Origin: Fusobacterium gastrosuis | GTDB lineage: Bacteria; Fusobacteriota; Fusobacteriia; Fusobacteriales; Fusobacteriaceae | Reading direction: 5' to 3' | NCBI RefSeq assembly: GCF_900095285.1 | Contig: NZ_LT607734.1 | Span: 806,001 to 870,000, forward strand | DNA: 64,000 nt | Shown: piece after piece, positions 9,812 to 17,499 of the stretch | How positions within the stretch are numbered: the stretch's first letter is position 1 | Layout: each line of letters starts with the position of its first letter | The notes under the pieces: generated by a model | What the model was told of the DNA's origin: nothing | Databases searched by the model: none | The model's input: the letters and a program-made list of their open reading frames with translations, nothing else | Position numbers and translations under genes: made by a program

Positions 9812-9862
9812 ATGTTAGGTTTAATATTTTTATATTATCTATATCAAGAAATGAAATACTAA
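9812..9862 (+). CDS. Tiny hydrophobic peptide, copy 4 (16 aa)
   Basis: The first 15 residues match the other copies. The stop codon has changed from TAG to TAC, which adds one Tyr before TAA. The ribosome site AAGGGAGTGATGAGAG is intact. This is the last copy before two unrelated tiny ORFs. Confidence 0.5.
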   Translation: MLGLIFLYYLYQEMKY

Positions 9863-9933
9863 AAAACATGAAAACTAGAATTACTAATACTTTTAAAAAC
9901 TAAAAAATAAAATTTTAGCAGGGGGGTGATTAT

Positions 9934-10014
9934 ATGTTAGAAAGTTTAATTATAGTAGCAACATCGGTAATAACAAAAAAAAGCATCAGGAAATTCTTCA
10001 AAAAAATAAAATAA
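9934..10014 (+). CDS. Small membrane-type peptide with basic tail (26 aa)
   Basis: ATG follows a GGGGGGTGATTAT ribosome site. The peptide starts MLESLIIVATSVIT, a short hydrophobic helix, and ends in a strongly basic stretch (KKSIRKFFKKIK). That layout resembles small membrane-acting or toxin peptides. It is too short for family assignment. It lies between the four tandem peptide units and another small ORF and may be co-transcribed with them. Confidence 0.45.
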   Translation: MLESLIIVATSVITKKSIRKFFKKIK

Positions 10015-10057
10015 AAATAAAATAAAAATTTAATAAAAATAATAAGGAGTGATGTAT

Positions 10058-10156
10058 ATGATTTTAATAACAATAGGGAAATTAATAATAACTACAGCAA
10101 CAACAGTAGGAGTAGCAACTTTAGTAGATGAATTAACGAAATGGGGTGATGAATAA
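10058..10156 (+). CDS. Small hydrophobic protein (32 aa)
   Basis: ATG follows AATAAGGAGTGATGTAT, another strong and extended ribosome site. The protein starts MILITIGKLIITTATTVG, a Thr/Ile/Val-rich hydrophobic segment of about 20 residues, and ends in an acidic tail (DELTKWGDE). No family is recognised. It shares the start context and the hydrophobic character of the preceding tiny ORFs and precedes the cas6b promoter by about 125 nt. Confidence 0.45.
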   Translation: MILITIGKLIITTATTVGVATLVDELTKWGDE

Positions 10157-10281
10157 GAGGACATTTTAGGAAAAGAAAGGGAGAGTGATAAAAATTAAAG
10201 AAAAATATTTTAATAAAATTACAGTTCCAGTAATAAAAAATATAATTTTTACAAAATAAGGTTTAATTTAAATATATAATA

Positions 10282-10310
10282 TTGAAAAAATGAAATAAAA
10301 TAGATATAAT
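10282..10310 (+). promoter_or_regulatory. Promoter of the type III effector operon
   Basis: TTGAAA (10282-10287) and a perfect TATAAT (10305-10310) are spaced by 17 nt. The site lies 40 nt before the cas6b ATG and after the last small ORF, so the effector operon probably has its own start site separate from the array transcript. Confidence 0.7.
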
Positions 10311-10349
10311 TATCTTAAATAAGTTTATTTTTATTTAAAAGGGGATATC

Positions 10350-10982
10350 ATGAAAAAAATAGAAGTAATTTTAAAAAGTACACAAAAATTTTCTAATAAC
10401 ACTGCAGAGGCACTGAGGGGTTATCTAGGCTCTTATTTTAAAGATATTATAGAGTTTCATAATCATACCAGTGCCTATACTTTTAATTATGACTTTTCTT
10501 TTATTCAATATAAAGTAATCAGAGGTGAACTGGCTATAATTGGTATAGATAAAGGAGTTGAATTACTTCTTGAACATATTCCAAAAATAAAAAAAATAAA
10601 AATAGGAGATGATTTTATTGATGTTACTCCTGAAATTAAAATAACATTTCATGATCTAAAAGTTGAAGAAAAATTTTATAACTATAAGTTTGAAAGCCCT
10701 TGGTTAGCTTTGAATGAAACTAATTATAAAAAATATATAAATGGAGAACTTTCTTTAAATAATCAACTTAGAAATAATATTATAGAATTTTTTAAAATGT
10801 GCGGAACTTGGGCGGATAAAGAAATAAAAGTTGAAGGTACTTTTATTGAAGAAAAAATTGTAAAAAAAGATACAACTTTTTTAGGATTTTTGGGAAATTT
10901 TAAAGTAAATGTTGATTTGCCAGATAATATTTCCTTAGGGAAAAGAAAGAGTATAGGTATGGGAAGAATAAGAAAAGTGTAA
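10350..10982 (+). CDS. cas6: Cas6b-family crRNA-processing endonuclease
   Basis: This 210-residue protein matches the Cas6b N- and C-domain families. FHNH near residue 36, followed by FIQYKVIRGELAIIGIDKG, is the usual N-terminal signature with its likely catalytic His region. SPWLALNETNYKKY near residue 118 and the C-terminal glycine-rich loop SLGKRKSIGMGRI are typical of the second RAMP fold. It cleaves pre-crRNA at the base of each repeat to leave an about 8-nt 5' tag. It is the first gene of the effector operon, with an AAAAGGGG ribosome site. A second Cas6-like gene follows 12 bases after its stop, so the two may divide processing work or one may be inactive. Confidence 0.82.
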   Translation: MKKIEVILKSTQKFSNNTAEALRGYLGSYFKDIIEFHNHTSAYTFNYDFSFIQYKVIRGELAIIGIDKGVELLLEHIPKIKKIKIGDDFIDVTPEIKITFHDLKVEEKFYNYKFESPWLALNETNYKKYINGELSLNNQLRNNIIEFFKMCGTWADKEIKVEGTFIEEKIVKKDTTFLGFLGNFKVNVDLPDNISLGKRKSIGMGRIRKV

Positions 10983-10994
10983 CGAGGTAAAAAA

Positions 10995-11654
10995 ATGGTG
11001 ATTTTAAAAATAAAATATTTTTTTAAAAATTTTCAAATAACTGATTTGGAATTTATAAAGCAGCTCAAAACTTATTTTAAGAGCATTAATGAGATAGAAT
11101 ACTTATATTTTCAATTAAGTCCAAAAGAATCCACTCTAAATATCTATATAGAAAGAGAAAAAATAAATAATATTTTATTTGAAATAAGTAAGATAAAACT
11201 AGAACAACAAAAAATTATTATTAACAAAAAAGAATTCTCAATTAAAGAAATAAATATCGAAAATCTAAAAAGAGTTGATAGTCTAAAAATGATAATAAAA
11301 AGCCCAATGACTTTTAAAATTGGAAGTGATTTTTTAGATACTTTTTCTAGTTTTGTATTCTTTAGATGGTTAATAAAATCATATAATGAAGAATTTAATT
11401 TGGAAAAAGAAAAACGGTTTATATTGACTAATGAGATCTTAGAAAAAATATCATGTTCTACAAATCTTTATTGGGAGAAAAAACTTATAAATAATTATGA
11501 GATTAACTTTTATATAGGTGAAATTGAGTGGAATTTCAACCTTTTAAGTGATGATGAATTAAGTAAATGTCTGTTATTATTAAAGTACTTTAATAGAAAA
11601 AATGTGGGGTATTTATCAAAAAAAGGCTATGGGAAAATAGAAATAATAAATTAA
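10995..11654 (+). CDS. Second Cas6-like RAMP endoribonuclease
   Basis: This 219-residue protein resembles the C-terminal Cas6 family (PF10040 type): SPMTFKIGSDFLDTFSSFVFFRWL near residue 101, a central ING/IGEIEWNF strand region, and the closing glycine-rich loop NVGYLSKKGYGKI. The first 90 residues would be the N-terminal ferredoxin-like half. I cannot point to a clear catalytic His, so catalytic activity is uncertain. It sits between cas6b and cas10. It could process the same repeats, serve another array, or act as a structural RAMP subunit. Confidence 0.6.
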   Translation: MVILKIKYFFKNFQITDLEFIKQLKTYFKSINEIEYLYFQLSPKESTLNIYIEREKINNILFEISKIKLEQQKIIINKKEFSIKEINIENLKRVDSLKMIIKSPMTFKIGSDFLDTFSSFVFFRWLIKSYNEEFNLEKEKRFILTNEILEKISCSTNLYWEKKLINNYEINFYIGEIEWNFNLLSDDELSKCLLLLKYFNRKNVGYLSKKGYGKIEIIN

Positions 11655-11677
11655 AAATAAAAATTTAGGAGGTTTTT

Positions 11678-13366
11678 ATGAATGATATTGTAATGTCAAT
11701 TGAAACTACAAAAATTAAAGAGTTTATTTTTTCTACAAATAAGCTAAAAGTAATAAGAGGGGCCAGTTATTTGTTAGATTATTTGAATCAAATAGAAGTA
11801 CATAAAATTTTAAAAAATAATTCTGTAAAAGATGAAAACATAATATATATAGCTGCAGGTAATGCGAAATTTTTTGTTAAAGATGAACAGACAGCTAAAA
11901 AAATTTCTAAAGAAGTAAAAGATATATATAGAAAATGGGCACCGAGTGCAAAGATTGTTACTGTATTTAAAGAAAAAGAAGAAAATGAAAAAATTTGGGA
12001 TACTTTAGATAAGTTAGCTGAAATGGTAGCAGAAGAAAAAAATAAAGGATATCAAATACTAAATATAGATCTTCCTTTTATGGAAAAATGTGAACTAAGT
12101 GGGAACCAGCCTGCAGAAATTTTTAAAGGTGATTCAGAATCGATAAATATTTTGAAAGGAGATATGGAAAGATTAGGAATACTGAAAGATATAGAGAGCC
12201 TAGATTTAGAAAATAAAGAGCTAAGTAGTATCATTTGTGGTACAAAGGATATATTAGATAAATTAGCTCCTAAAACTGGAAAAGTTTCAGAAGAAACTAT
12301 TAGGAAAATAATATTTTCTACCTTTATAAAAGAAGGAATGGAAAATAAACAGAATTATAATGAGCAGCCTATTTCTTTCTATAGTGAAGTAAAAGATATT
12401 CTAAAAATAAAAACAAATATAGAAGATTTTGAAAATGAAAATAGTTTTATAGGGTTTATGTATAGTGATGGGGATGGACTAGGTGATTTTCTAAAGAAAG
12501 TTTCAAATAAATATAAAGAAAAAACAGAAGATGAATATATAAAATTTTTGAAAAATTTTAGTAAGGAATTAGATAAGAATACTAAAGAATCCATGAAAGA
12601 AACACTTAAAGTTATTTTTAAACCATGTGAAAAGTCAAATAATAAAGAAGCTATGGGAGAATTTATTATAGTTGGTGGAGATGATGTCTGTGCTGTATTT
12701 AATGCAGATAAAGTTTTAGAAATTTCTGCTGAATTTCAAAAAATATTTGAAGAAAAAATGTATAAGTATACTAAAGCAGAAATAGGTGATGATATTAGAA
12801 TAACTTCTTCTTCTGGAATAATAATAGCAAAGTCTAAAACCCCGATGTTTCATTTATTTGAAAGAGCTTTAGAGTTACAAAAAAGTGCAAAATTGAAGAG
12901 ATATGAGTGTAGAGAAGATGAAAATAATTTAGCTAAAACAGGTTTTATTGATTTTCAAGTGATAGGCTCTGAAGGTTGTGTAAATATAAAAGAATTTAGA
13001 AAACAAATAAATAAAAATGATAATAAAGTAATGGAAAGACCTTATGCTATAAATATGGAAGAGAAGGATGCCGGAAATAATATGGCAGTAAAAAATATTT
13101 CAACTTTATTAGAACAGGTTAGAAAATTAAAAGAAACAGATTTTTCAAAAAGTAAAATAAGATATATATATGATTTAAAAAGGAAAGAAAATTTAGAAGA
13201 TTTTGAAAAATTAATGGAATTCATTAATATAATATCAAAAATGAGCAGTAATGAGTTAAAAATTGTAAAGGAATGGGAGCAAAATTTTGATTCTGAAAAT
13301 AAAAAATTTGCAGACTTATTTACAAATATTTTTGATGTATTAGAAATGTATGATTTTATAAATTAA
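11678..13366 (+). CDS. cas10: Cas10, type III large subunit with cyclase motif
   Basis: This 562-residue protein starts directly in the first palm domain (SIETTKIKEFIFSTNKLKVIRGAS, residues 7-30), with no N-terminal HD nuclease; full Cas10 proteins are usually 650-900 residues. A second metal-site motif MYSDGDGLG occurs near residue 261 and the cyclase motif GGDD is at residues 333-336 within FIIVGGDDVCAVF. Only part of a zinc-finger-like region (near C138) is seen. The protein should make cyclic oligoadenylate when target RNA binds, feeding the CARF proteins encoded at 289-3390, but it should not cut DNA. AGGAGG precedes the ATG. It is followed 14 bases later by a Csx10-like RAMP gene. Confidence 0.88.
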   Translation: MNDIVMSIETTKIKEFIFSTNKLKVIRGASYLLDYLNQIEVHKILKNNSVKDENIIYIAAGNAKFFVKDEQTAKKISKEVKDIYRKWAPSAKIVTVFKEKEENEKIWDTLDKLAEMVAEEKNKGYQILNIDLPFMEKCELSGNQPAEIFKGDSESINILKGDMERLGILKDIESLDLENKELSSIICGTKDILDKLAPKTGKVSEETIRKIIFSTFIKEGMENKQNYNEQPISFYSEVKDILKIKTNIEDFENENSFIGFMYSDGDGLGDFLKKVSNKYKEKTEDEYIKFLKNFSKELDKNTKESMKETLKVIFKPCEKSNNKEAMGEFIIVGGDDVCAVFNADKVLEISAEFQKIFEEKMYKYTKAEIGDDIRITSSSGIIIAKSKTPMFHLFERALELQKSAKLKRYECREDENNLAKTGFIDFQVIGSEGCVNIKEFRKQINKNDNKVMERPYAINMEEKDAGNNMAVKNISTLLEQVRKLKETDFSKSKIRYIYDLKRKENLEDFEKLMEFINIISKMSSNELKIVKEWEQNFDSENKKFADLFTNIFDVLEMYDFIN

Positions 13367-13380
13367 AAGGTGGTGAAAAA

Positions 13381-15000
13381 ATGAAAGTTGATTATACTAT
13401 AGAACTTTTACTTCCAACTGTTACAGCTTCGATTGGAACAATAGGAAAAGATATAGATATAGCAGTAAAAAGAGATAAGAATAATAAACCTTATTTTAAT
13501 GCAAAACATATAAAAGGAATTTTACGAGAGAGAGTATATCAATATAAAAGAGCCTTAGGAGTAAATGAAAAGGATACAGAAAAATTTATTGAAGCTTATT
13601 TTGGCAAGGAAGGAAATTATATAAAAGATGATAATTTAAAAAAAGTCAGATTTTCAAATTTAAAATTAAAAAATGAAAAAAATTTCAATGAAAATAAAGA
13701 CATTAGCAATAGATATGGAATAAAAATTGATAGACGAACTAGAAGCACTGTAGATAACTCATTATTCAACTATGAGTTTCTAAAACAAGGACTAATATTT
13801 ACTGGAGAATTAGAGTTCGATATTAATACTACTAAGGAAGATTTTAGATTTATTTTAGCTTGTCTTTTTCATCTAAATTTTATTGGTGGATTGAAGTCAA
13901 GAGGATTAGGAAAAGTTGAAGTTAAAATAGAAAATTTAGGTATTGATAAATTAGATACAATTGTTGATAGTTTTTTTAAGAAGGCAAATTTAAAAGATGA
14001 ACTGAAACCATTAGGTGAATTAGAAAAATATTCATATACACTTATGTTGGAAGAACCTATTATTTTAAAAGAAAAAGAAATAGGAAACTATATTGAATCT
14101 AGAACAGATTTACAAGGTTCTACTGTAAGGGGAGCTTTAATTGGAGCTTTCATAAAGGCAGGCAGAAATCTTGAGGATTTATTAAAAATAGAAGTTTTTT
14201 CAGCTTCAAGTGGTGAAATTAAACTAGCTAGCAAATTTAAAACAAAATACCCTATAAATACGGAAACTAAAGATTTCAAATATATAGATAAAGCTATTAA
14301 TTTAGCTAAAGAATACAAAGGGATAAAATTAGAAAGAGCTAATTTAAAAGAACTTGAAATAAGTGGAAATGAAATGACTGTTAAAATTAATCAAAAAACA
14401 AAATCAGCAGAAGATGGAATGCTATTTAATACAGAACAAATTTTTTTCGATAAAGAATTAAAAGGAGAAGCATCTTTACCAAAAAATTTAATAGATTTAA
14501 ACAAAGAATATGAAATATATTTAGGAAAATTCAAATTTAAAGGTTACGGAAAGGCAAAAATTATTTTTTCTGAGTATAAGAGAGAAAATAAAGAATGTTT
14601 GGAAAAAAGAATCGAAAAATTTAATAAAGATGTAAACTTTTTAAAAAAGGAAGATATGAATTTAATCACTTTCGATTTATTATCTGATTTAATATTACCT
14701 TTTAATGAGATTCACGATATAGGTATACAATTTAAGCAACTTTTAGATATTGAAGAAATTAGATTTAGTCCTGAGAGAAGTTTTATAAATAATTCTAAAT
14801 TGGAAGGTTACAACATAATAAACAACAGTAGAAAAGTAGATGAGTTAATTATAAATAAAGGAAGTGTTTTAACTTACTTTATAAATGATTATAGAAAAGT
14901 GAAAGACAAGTTGGAAAATATTGAAAAAATAGGAATAGGCTTAAGAAAAAATGAAGGTTTTGGAAGAATTTCCGTATGCAGTGATAGGGGGGATAAATAA
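13381..15000 (+). CDS. Csx10-like double RAMP subunit
   Basis: This 539-residue protein contains two RAMP-type halves. The first has NAKHIKGILRERVYQYKRALG near residue 40 and ends in GGLKSRGLGKVEVKI (the RAMP glycine-rich loop) near residue 170. The second starts around residue 210 with YTLMLEEPIILK, has RTDLQGSTVRGALIGAF near residue 240, and the C-terminus carries another glycine loop, GIGLRKNEGFGRIS. Length, order and its place after cas10 fit Csx10 of subtype III-D, the subunit that binds the crRNA 5' tag next to Cas10. A Csm4-like role is equivalent. It ends exactly where the next gene begins (TAA-ATG). Confidence 0.65.
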   Translation: MKVDYTIELLLPTVTASIGTIGKDIDIAVKRDKNNKPYFNAKHIKGILRERVYQYKRALGVNEKDTEKFIEAYFGKEGNYIKDDNLKKVRFSNLKLKNEKNFNENKDISNRYGIKIDRRTRSTVDNSLFNYEFLKQGLIFTGELEFDINTTKEDFRFILACLFHLNFIGGLKSRGLGKVEVKIENLGIDKLDTIVDSFFKKANLKDELKPLGELEKYSYTLMLEEPIILKEKEIGNYIESRTDLQGSTVRGALIGAFIKAGRNLEDLLKIEVFSASSGEIKLASKFKTKYPINTETKDFKYIDKAINLAKEYKGIKLERANLKELEISGNEMTVKINQKTKSAEDGMLFNTEQIFFDKELKGEASLPKNLIDLNKEYEIYLGKFKFKGYGKAKIIFSEYKRENKECLEKRIEKFNKDVNFLKKEDMNLITFDLLSDLILPFNEIHDIGIQFKQLLDIEEIRFSPERSFINNSKLEGYNIINNSRKVDELIINKGSVLTYFINDYRKVKDKLENIEKIGIGLRKNEGFGRISVCSDRGDK

Positions 15001-15432
15001 ATGTTTTATCCAAAAAGAAATCTTTTAAATGATAATGAGAGTAAAAAGAAAGAAAATAATAATAAGTATATTTCTGAAGTTATAGATGAGAATAGAAAGG
15101 AAGAAATTATAGCCCACATAAAAGAAATTTGTTATATGAATAAGGATTCATTAAAAAAAGTTTCATTAAGTCAAGTAAACAGATTCTTTAGTCTTTTAGA
15201 TGATAGAAATTTTTCTTTTGAAAGTGACAAAATAAAAAAATTTGTTAATAAGCAACTTGAAAGAGCTGAAGCAACAGAAAATAAGGATTTAAGAGAAGCA
15301 AAAATTTTTTACAAGCTTTTTAATGAATTAAATTTTAAAAATAGTATGGAAAACAAGGTGGCATATACATATTTAAGAAAATATGTAAAATATGTTAAGG
15401 GATATGATGTAATTAGCGAAAAACTAAAATAA
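15001..15432 (+). CDS. Type III small subunit (Csm2/Cas11-like)
   Basis: This 143-residue, lysine-rich, all-helical protein lies between the Csx10-like and Csm3 genes, the usual place for the Cas11 small subunit. The segment SLSQVNRFFSLLDD near residue 55 and the C-terminal LRKYVKYVKGYD resemble Csm2, which lines the target RNA side of the complex. There are no catalytic motifs. The first 30 residues are disordered-looking and Asn/Lys-rich. Its ATG follows the previous stop without a gap, so translation is coupled. Confidence 0.65.
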   Translation: MFYPKRNLLNDNESKKKENNNKYISEVIDENRKEEIIAHIKEICYMNKDSLKKVSLSQVNRFFSLLDDRNFSFESDKIKKFVNKQLERAEATENKDLREAKIFYKLFNELNFKNSMENKVAYTYLRKYVKYVKGYDVISEKLK

Positions 15433-15448
15433 GAGGAGGAAAAGTAGT

Positions 15449-16243
15449 ATGGATTTTTCTATTTTTAAAAATAAATATAAAATTGAAGGAAGTTTAGTGG
15501 TATTAAACGCACTTCATATTGGAAGTGGAAAAGAAAAAGAGGAACATGACGCCCCTTTTATTGAAAATGATGGAAGATATTATATTCCAGGATCATCATT
15601 TAGAGGCTATTTAAAAACAAAATTAGAAAGATATCTGGATGAAGATAATGATTTTAATTTTTATGTAGGGGAAGAAAAGCTAAATTTAGCAGATGTAAAA
15701 TTAATTTTTGGATATACTAATTTAACAAAAAAAGATAATGAAGAAAATAATAAAGAAAATAATAAAGAAGTAGTCGAAAGAGTACTAAAGAAATTAGGAT
15801 GTGACATAGATAAACAAAATGAATTTGAAAGTATGGCTGGAAGAATTCATGTATCTGATATGGTTTTGATTTCAGAAGTTGAAAGCGTAAAAAGAGATGG
15901 AATAGCTATAGATAGAGAAACTGGGGCTACAAAAGCAGGAGCTAAATTTGATTATGATGTAATTCCTGCAGGAGCTAAATTTAAATTTGTAATAGAACTT
16001 GAAAATATAGAAGAGTATCAATTAGACTTAATTTCATTAGCATTAAAAGATATTTTAGATGAAAATGGAGATTTATTTGGTGGAAAATTATCTAGGGGGA
16101 TTGGAAAGTGTAGAGTAGAAGATTTAAAAATACATTATGCTAACTCAACTAATATAAAAAATTATATATTTAAAAAAGAGATGTCTGAATTAAAAATTGA
16201 AGAATTCTTGAATATAAAAAATCTAAAAATAAAAATTAATTAG
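15449..16243 (+). CDS. csm3: Csm3-family RAMP backbone subunit with target-RNA nuclease Asp
   Basis: This 264-residue protein is the clearest Csm3 homologue here. It has HIGSGKEKEEHDAPFIE (residues 23-39) with Asp34 in the position of the catalytic Csm3 Asp, then YYIPGSSFRGYLKTKLER, the typical PGSS-RG helix. AGRIHVSDM follows near residue 130, and GGKLSRGIGKCRVEDL forms the glycine loop near residue 210. Csm3 copies form the crRNA-binding backbone and cut bound target RNA every six bases. The family is usually about 220-260 residues. An AGAGGAGG site precedes the ATG. Confidence 0.85.
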   Translation: MDFSIFKNKYKIEGSLVVLNALHIGSGKEKEEHDAPFIENDGRYYIPGSSFRGYLKTKLERYLDEDNDFNFYVGEEKLNLADVKLIFGYTNLTKKDNEENNKENNKEVVERVLKKLGCDIDKQNEFESMAGRIHVSDMVLISEVESVKRDGIAIDRETGATKAGAKFDYDVIPAGAKFKFVIELENIEEYQLDLISLALKDILDENGDLFGGKLSRGIGKCRVEDLKIHYANSTNIKNYIFKKEMSELKIEEFLNIKNLKIKIN

Positions 16244-16259
16244 GAAAGGAGAGGAAATA

Positions 16260-17122
16260 ATGAGAGAATTTTTAAGGCTTGACAATAAGTTATTTATAAA
16301 ATTGAAAATTAAACCCCTATCTCCTTTAACAATAAAATCAGCTATAGACTCAGATAATGTTCTATCGTTATTAACAACAGAAAGTTCCTCAATTATAAAA
16401 AAAGATAATAATGAAGAAAAAGAAGTTATAATAAAAAATGGGAAATTTGAACAAGACAGAAGAAAAGGAGAAATTTATATTCCTGGCTCTACATTAAAAG
16501 GTCTATTTAGAAATAAATTTACTGAAATTTATAACTCGGAAGATGACATAGATAAAATCTTTGGATATACTAATAACAATGATGAGAATAAAGCATTGAA
16601 ATCTAAATTTTTTATAGAAGATGCATATTTTTATAAAGAAGAAAATAGAAAAAATTTTATATTGAAAATATAGAAATAAATAAACTAACAAAATTAAGAG
16701 CTATTACTCCGATTGATCATTTTAGTGGAAAAGTTGTAACACCATTACAAATGGAATATACAAGAGAAGAATTTATAACTGATTTGATAGTAAATAACAT
16801 CACTTTAAAAGAATTACAAACTATTTATTTTATTATAAGAGATAGTTTAAATGGTGAAATTAGGATAGGAAATTCAAAAACAAGAGGTTTTGGTCAAGTA
16901 GAATTTTCAATAGATAATTTAGTGTTAGAGAAATATTCTGGCAAAGATTGTATTTTTGAAAAAGATGAACTTAATAAATTTTTTGAAAGAGATGAAAAAA
17001 AATCTATAAAAATAGGAGATAACTATTTAAGAGAAAACTTAAAATTAAGAGAAGAATATAAAAATATAGATATAGATTCTCCTAATGAATTTATTAAATG
17101 TCTTTTTAAAGAGGTGAAATAA
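16260..17122 (+). pseudogene. RAMP subunit gene split by a -1 frameshift at a slippery A6T4 tract
   Basis: Frame 0 starts at 16260 (AGGAGAGG site) and gives 137 residues, with IYIPGSTLKGLFRNKF near residue 80, before a TAG at 16671-16673. The -1 frame continues without a stop from about 16655 to 17122 and reads FYIENIEINKLTK, LRAITPIDHFSGKVVTPL, then GNSKTRGFGQVEF, the missing half of a RAMP protein. Joined, the product is 287 residues, normal for a Csm3/Csm5-type subunit. The change of frame falls at AGAAAAAATTTTAT (16647-16660), where A AAA AAT and A AAT TTT are both canonical -1 slippery heptamers in frame. It may be programmed frameshifting, slippage at the A tract, a recent mutation or a sequence error. 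The stop overlaps the next ATG by one base. Confidence 0.75.
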
Positions 17123-17499
17123 TGCAAGAATTAGTTAAATTAAATTTAGAAGAAATTAAAAATATTCTACCTATTGATCAATATGAAATAATTTATATTG
17201 ATTATAATAGAGAAAATGGGATAAAAAAATTAAATTCAATAGAGGGATTGTTAAATGAAAATCAAGATTTTTATAAAGTTTATATATTTAATGATGAGCT
17301 AATGATGACTATTTATAATTTTGGTTATTTAGACTATAAATATAATTTAATAAAAAAGGAAGAAATAAATCAAGAAGAAGAAAAAGAAATATATATTAAA
17401 TATTATGGTAAAAGAATTAAATTAAGAATAGGAACTTTAAAAGAAACTCCTTCAAGGAGAGTATTTCAATATATTGGTTTTATTGGAGGTGAGAAATAA
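17122..17499 (+). CDS. Small type III locus protein, possibly Csx19-like
   Basis: This 125-residue protein overlaps the stop of the split RAMP gene by one base and ends at the start of the large RAMP gene. It has an acidic, beta-rich look: FYKVYIFNDELMMTIYNFGYLDYKYN in the middle and SRRVFQYIGFIGG at the end. Position and size, and the ending with an Arg followed by a Gly-Phe-Ile strand, recall Csx19 (TIGR03984) of subtype III-D loci, but similarity is weak. Its function in the complex is not established. I assign it mainly by context. Confidence 0.4.
   Translation: MQELVKLNLEEIKNILPIDQYEIIYIDYNRENGIKKLNSIEGLLNENQDFYKVYIFNDELMMTIYNFGYLDYKYNLIKKEEINQEEEKEIYIKYYGKRIKLRIGTLKETPSRRVFQYIGFIGGEK

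Larger units (their letters stand above)
9365..9862 (+). repeat. Four tandem copies of a ~125-nt peptide-coding unit
   Basis: Each unit holds a purine-rich leader (AAAAAAGAAACAAGAAA-type), a run reading AGTAATAAAATG, an extended ribosome site AAGGGAGTGATG and then a 15-16 codon ORF. ATG to ATG distances are 125, 125 and 124 nt. The copies differ at scattered positions, mostly in the untranslated part and at one Leu and one Tyr codon that stay synonymous, so the coding part appears conserved. The units lie between the CRISPR array terminator and the cas6b promoter. Confidence 0.85.

Noticed and set aside
10185-10259. GTG-started 24-codon ORF before the cas6b promoter
   Set aside because: The ribosome site would lie only one or two bases from the GTG, and the peptide is lysine/isoleucine-rich with no repetition elsewhere.
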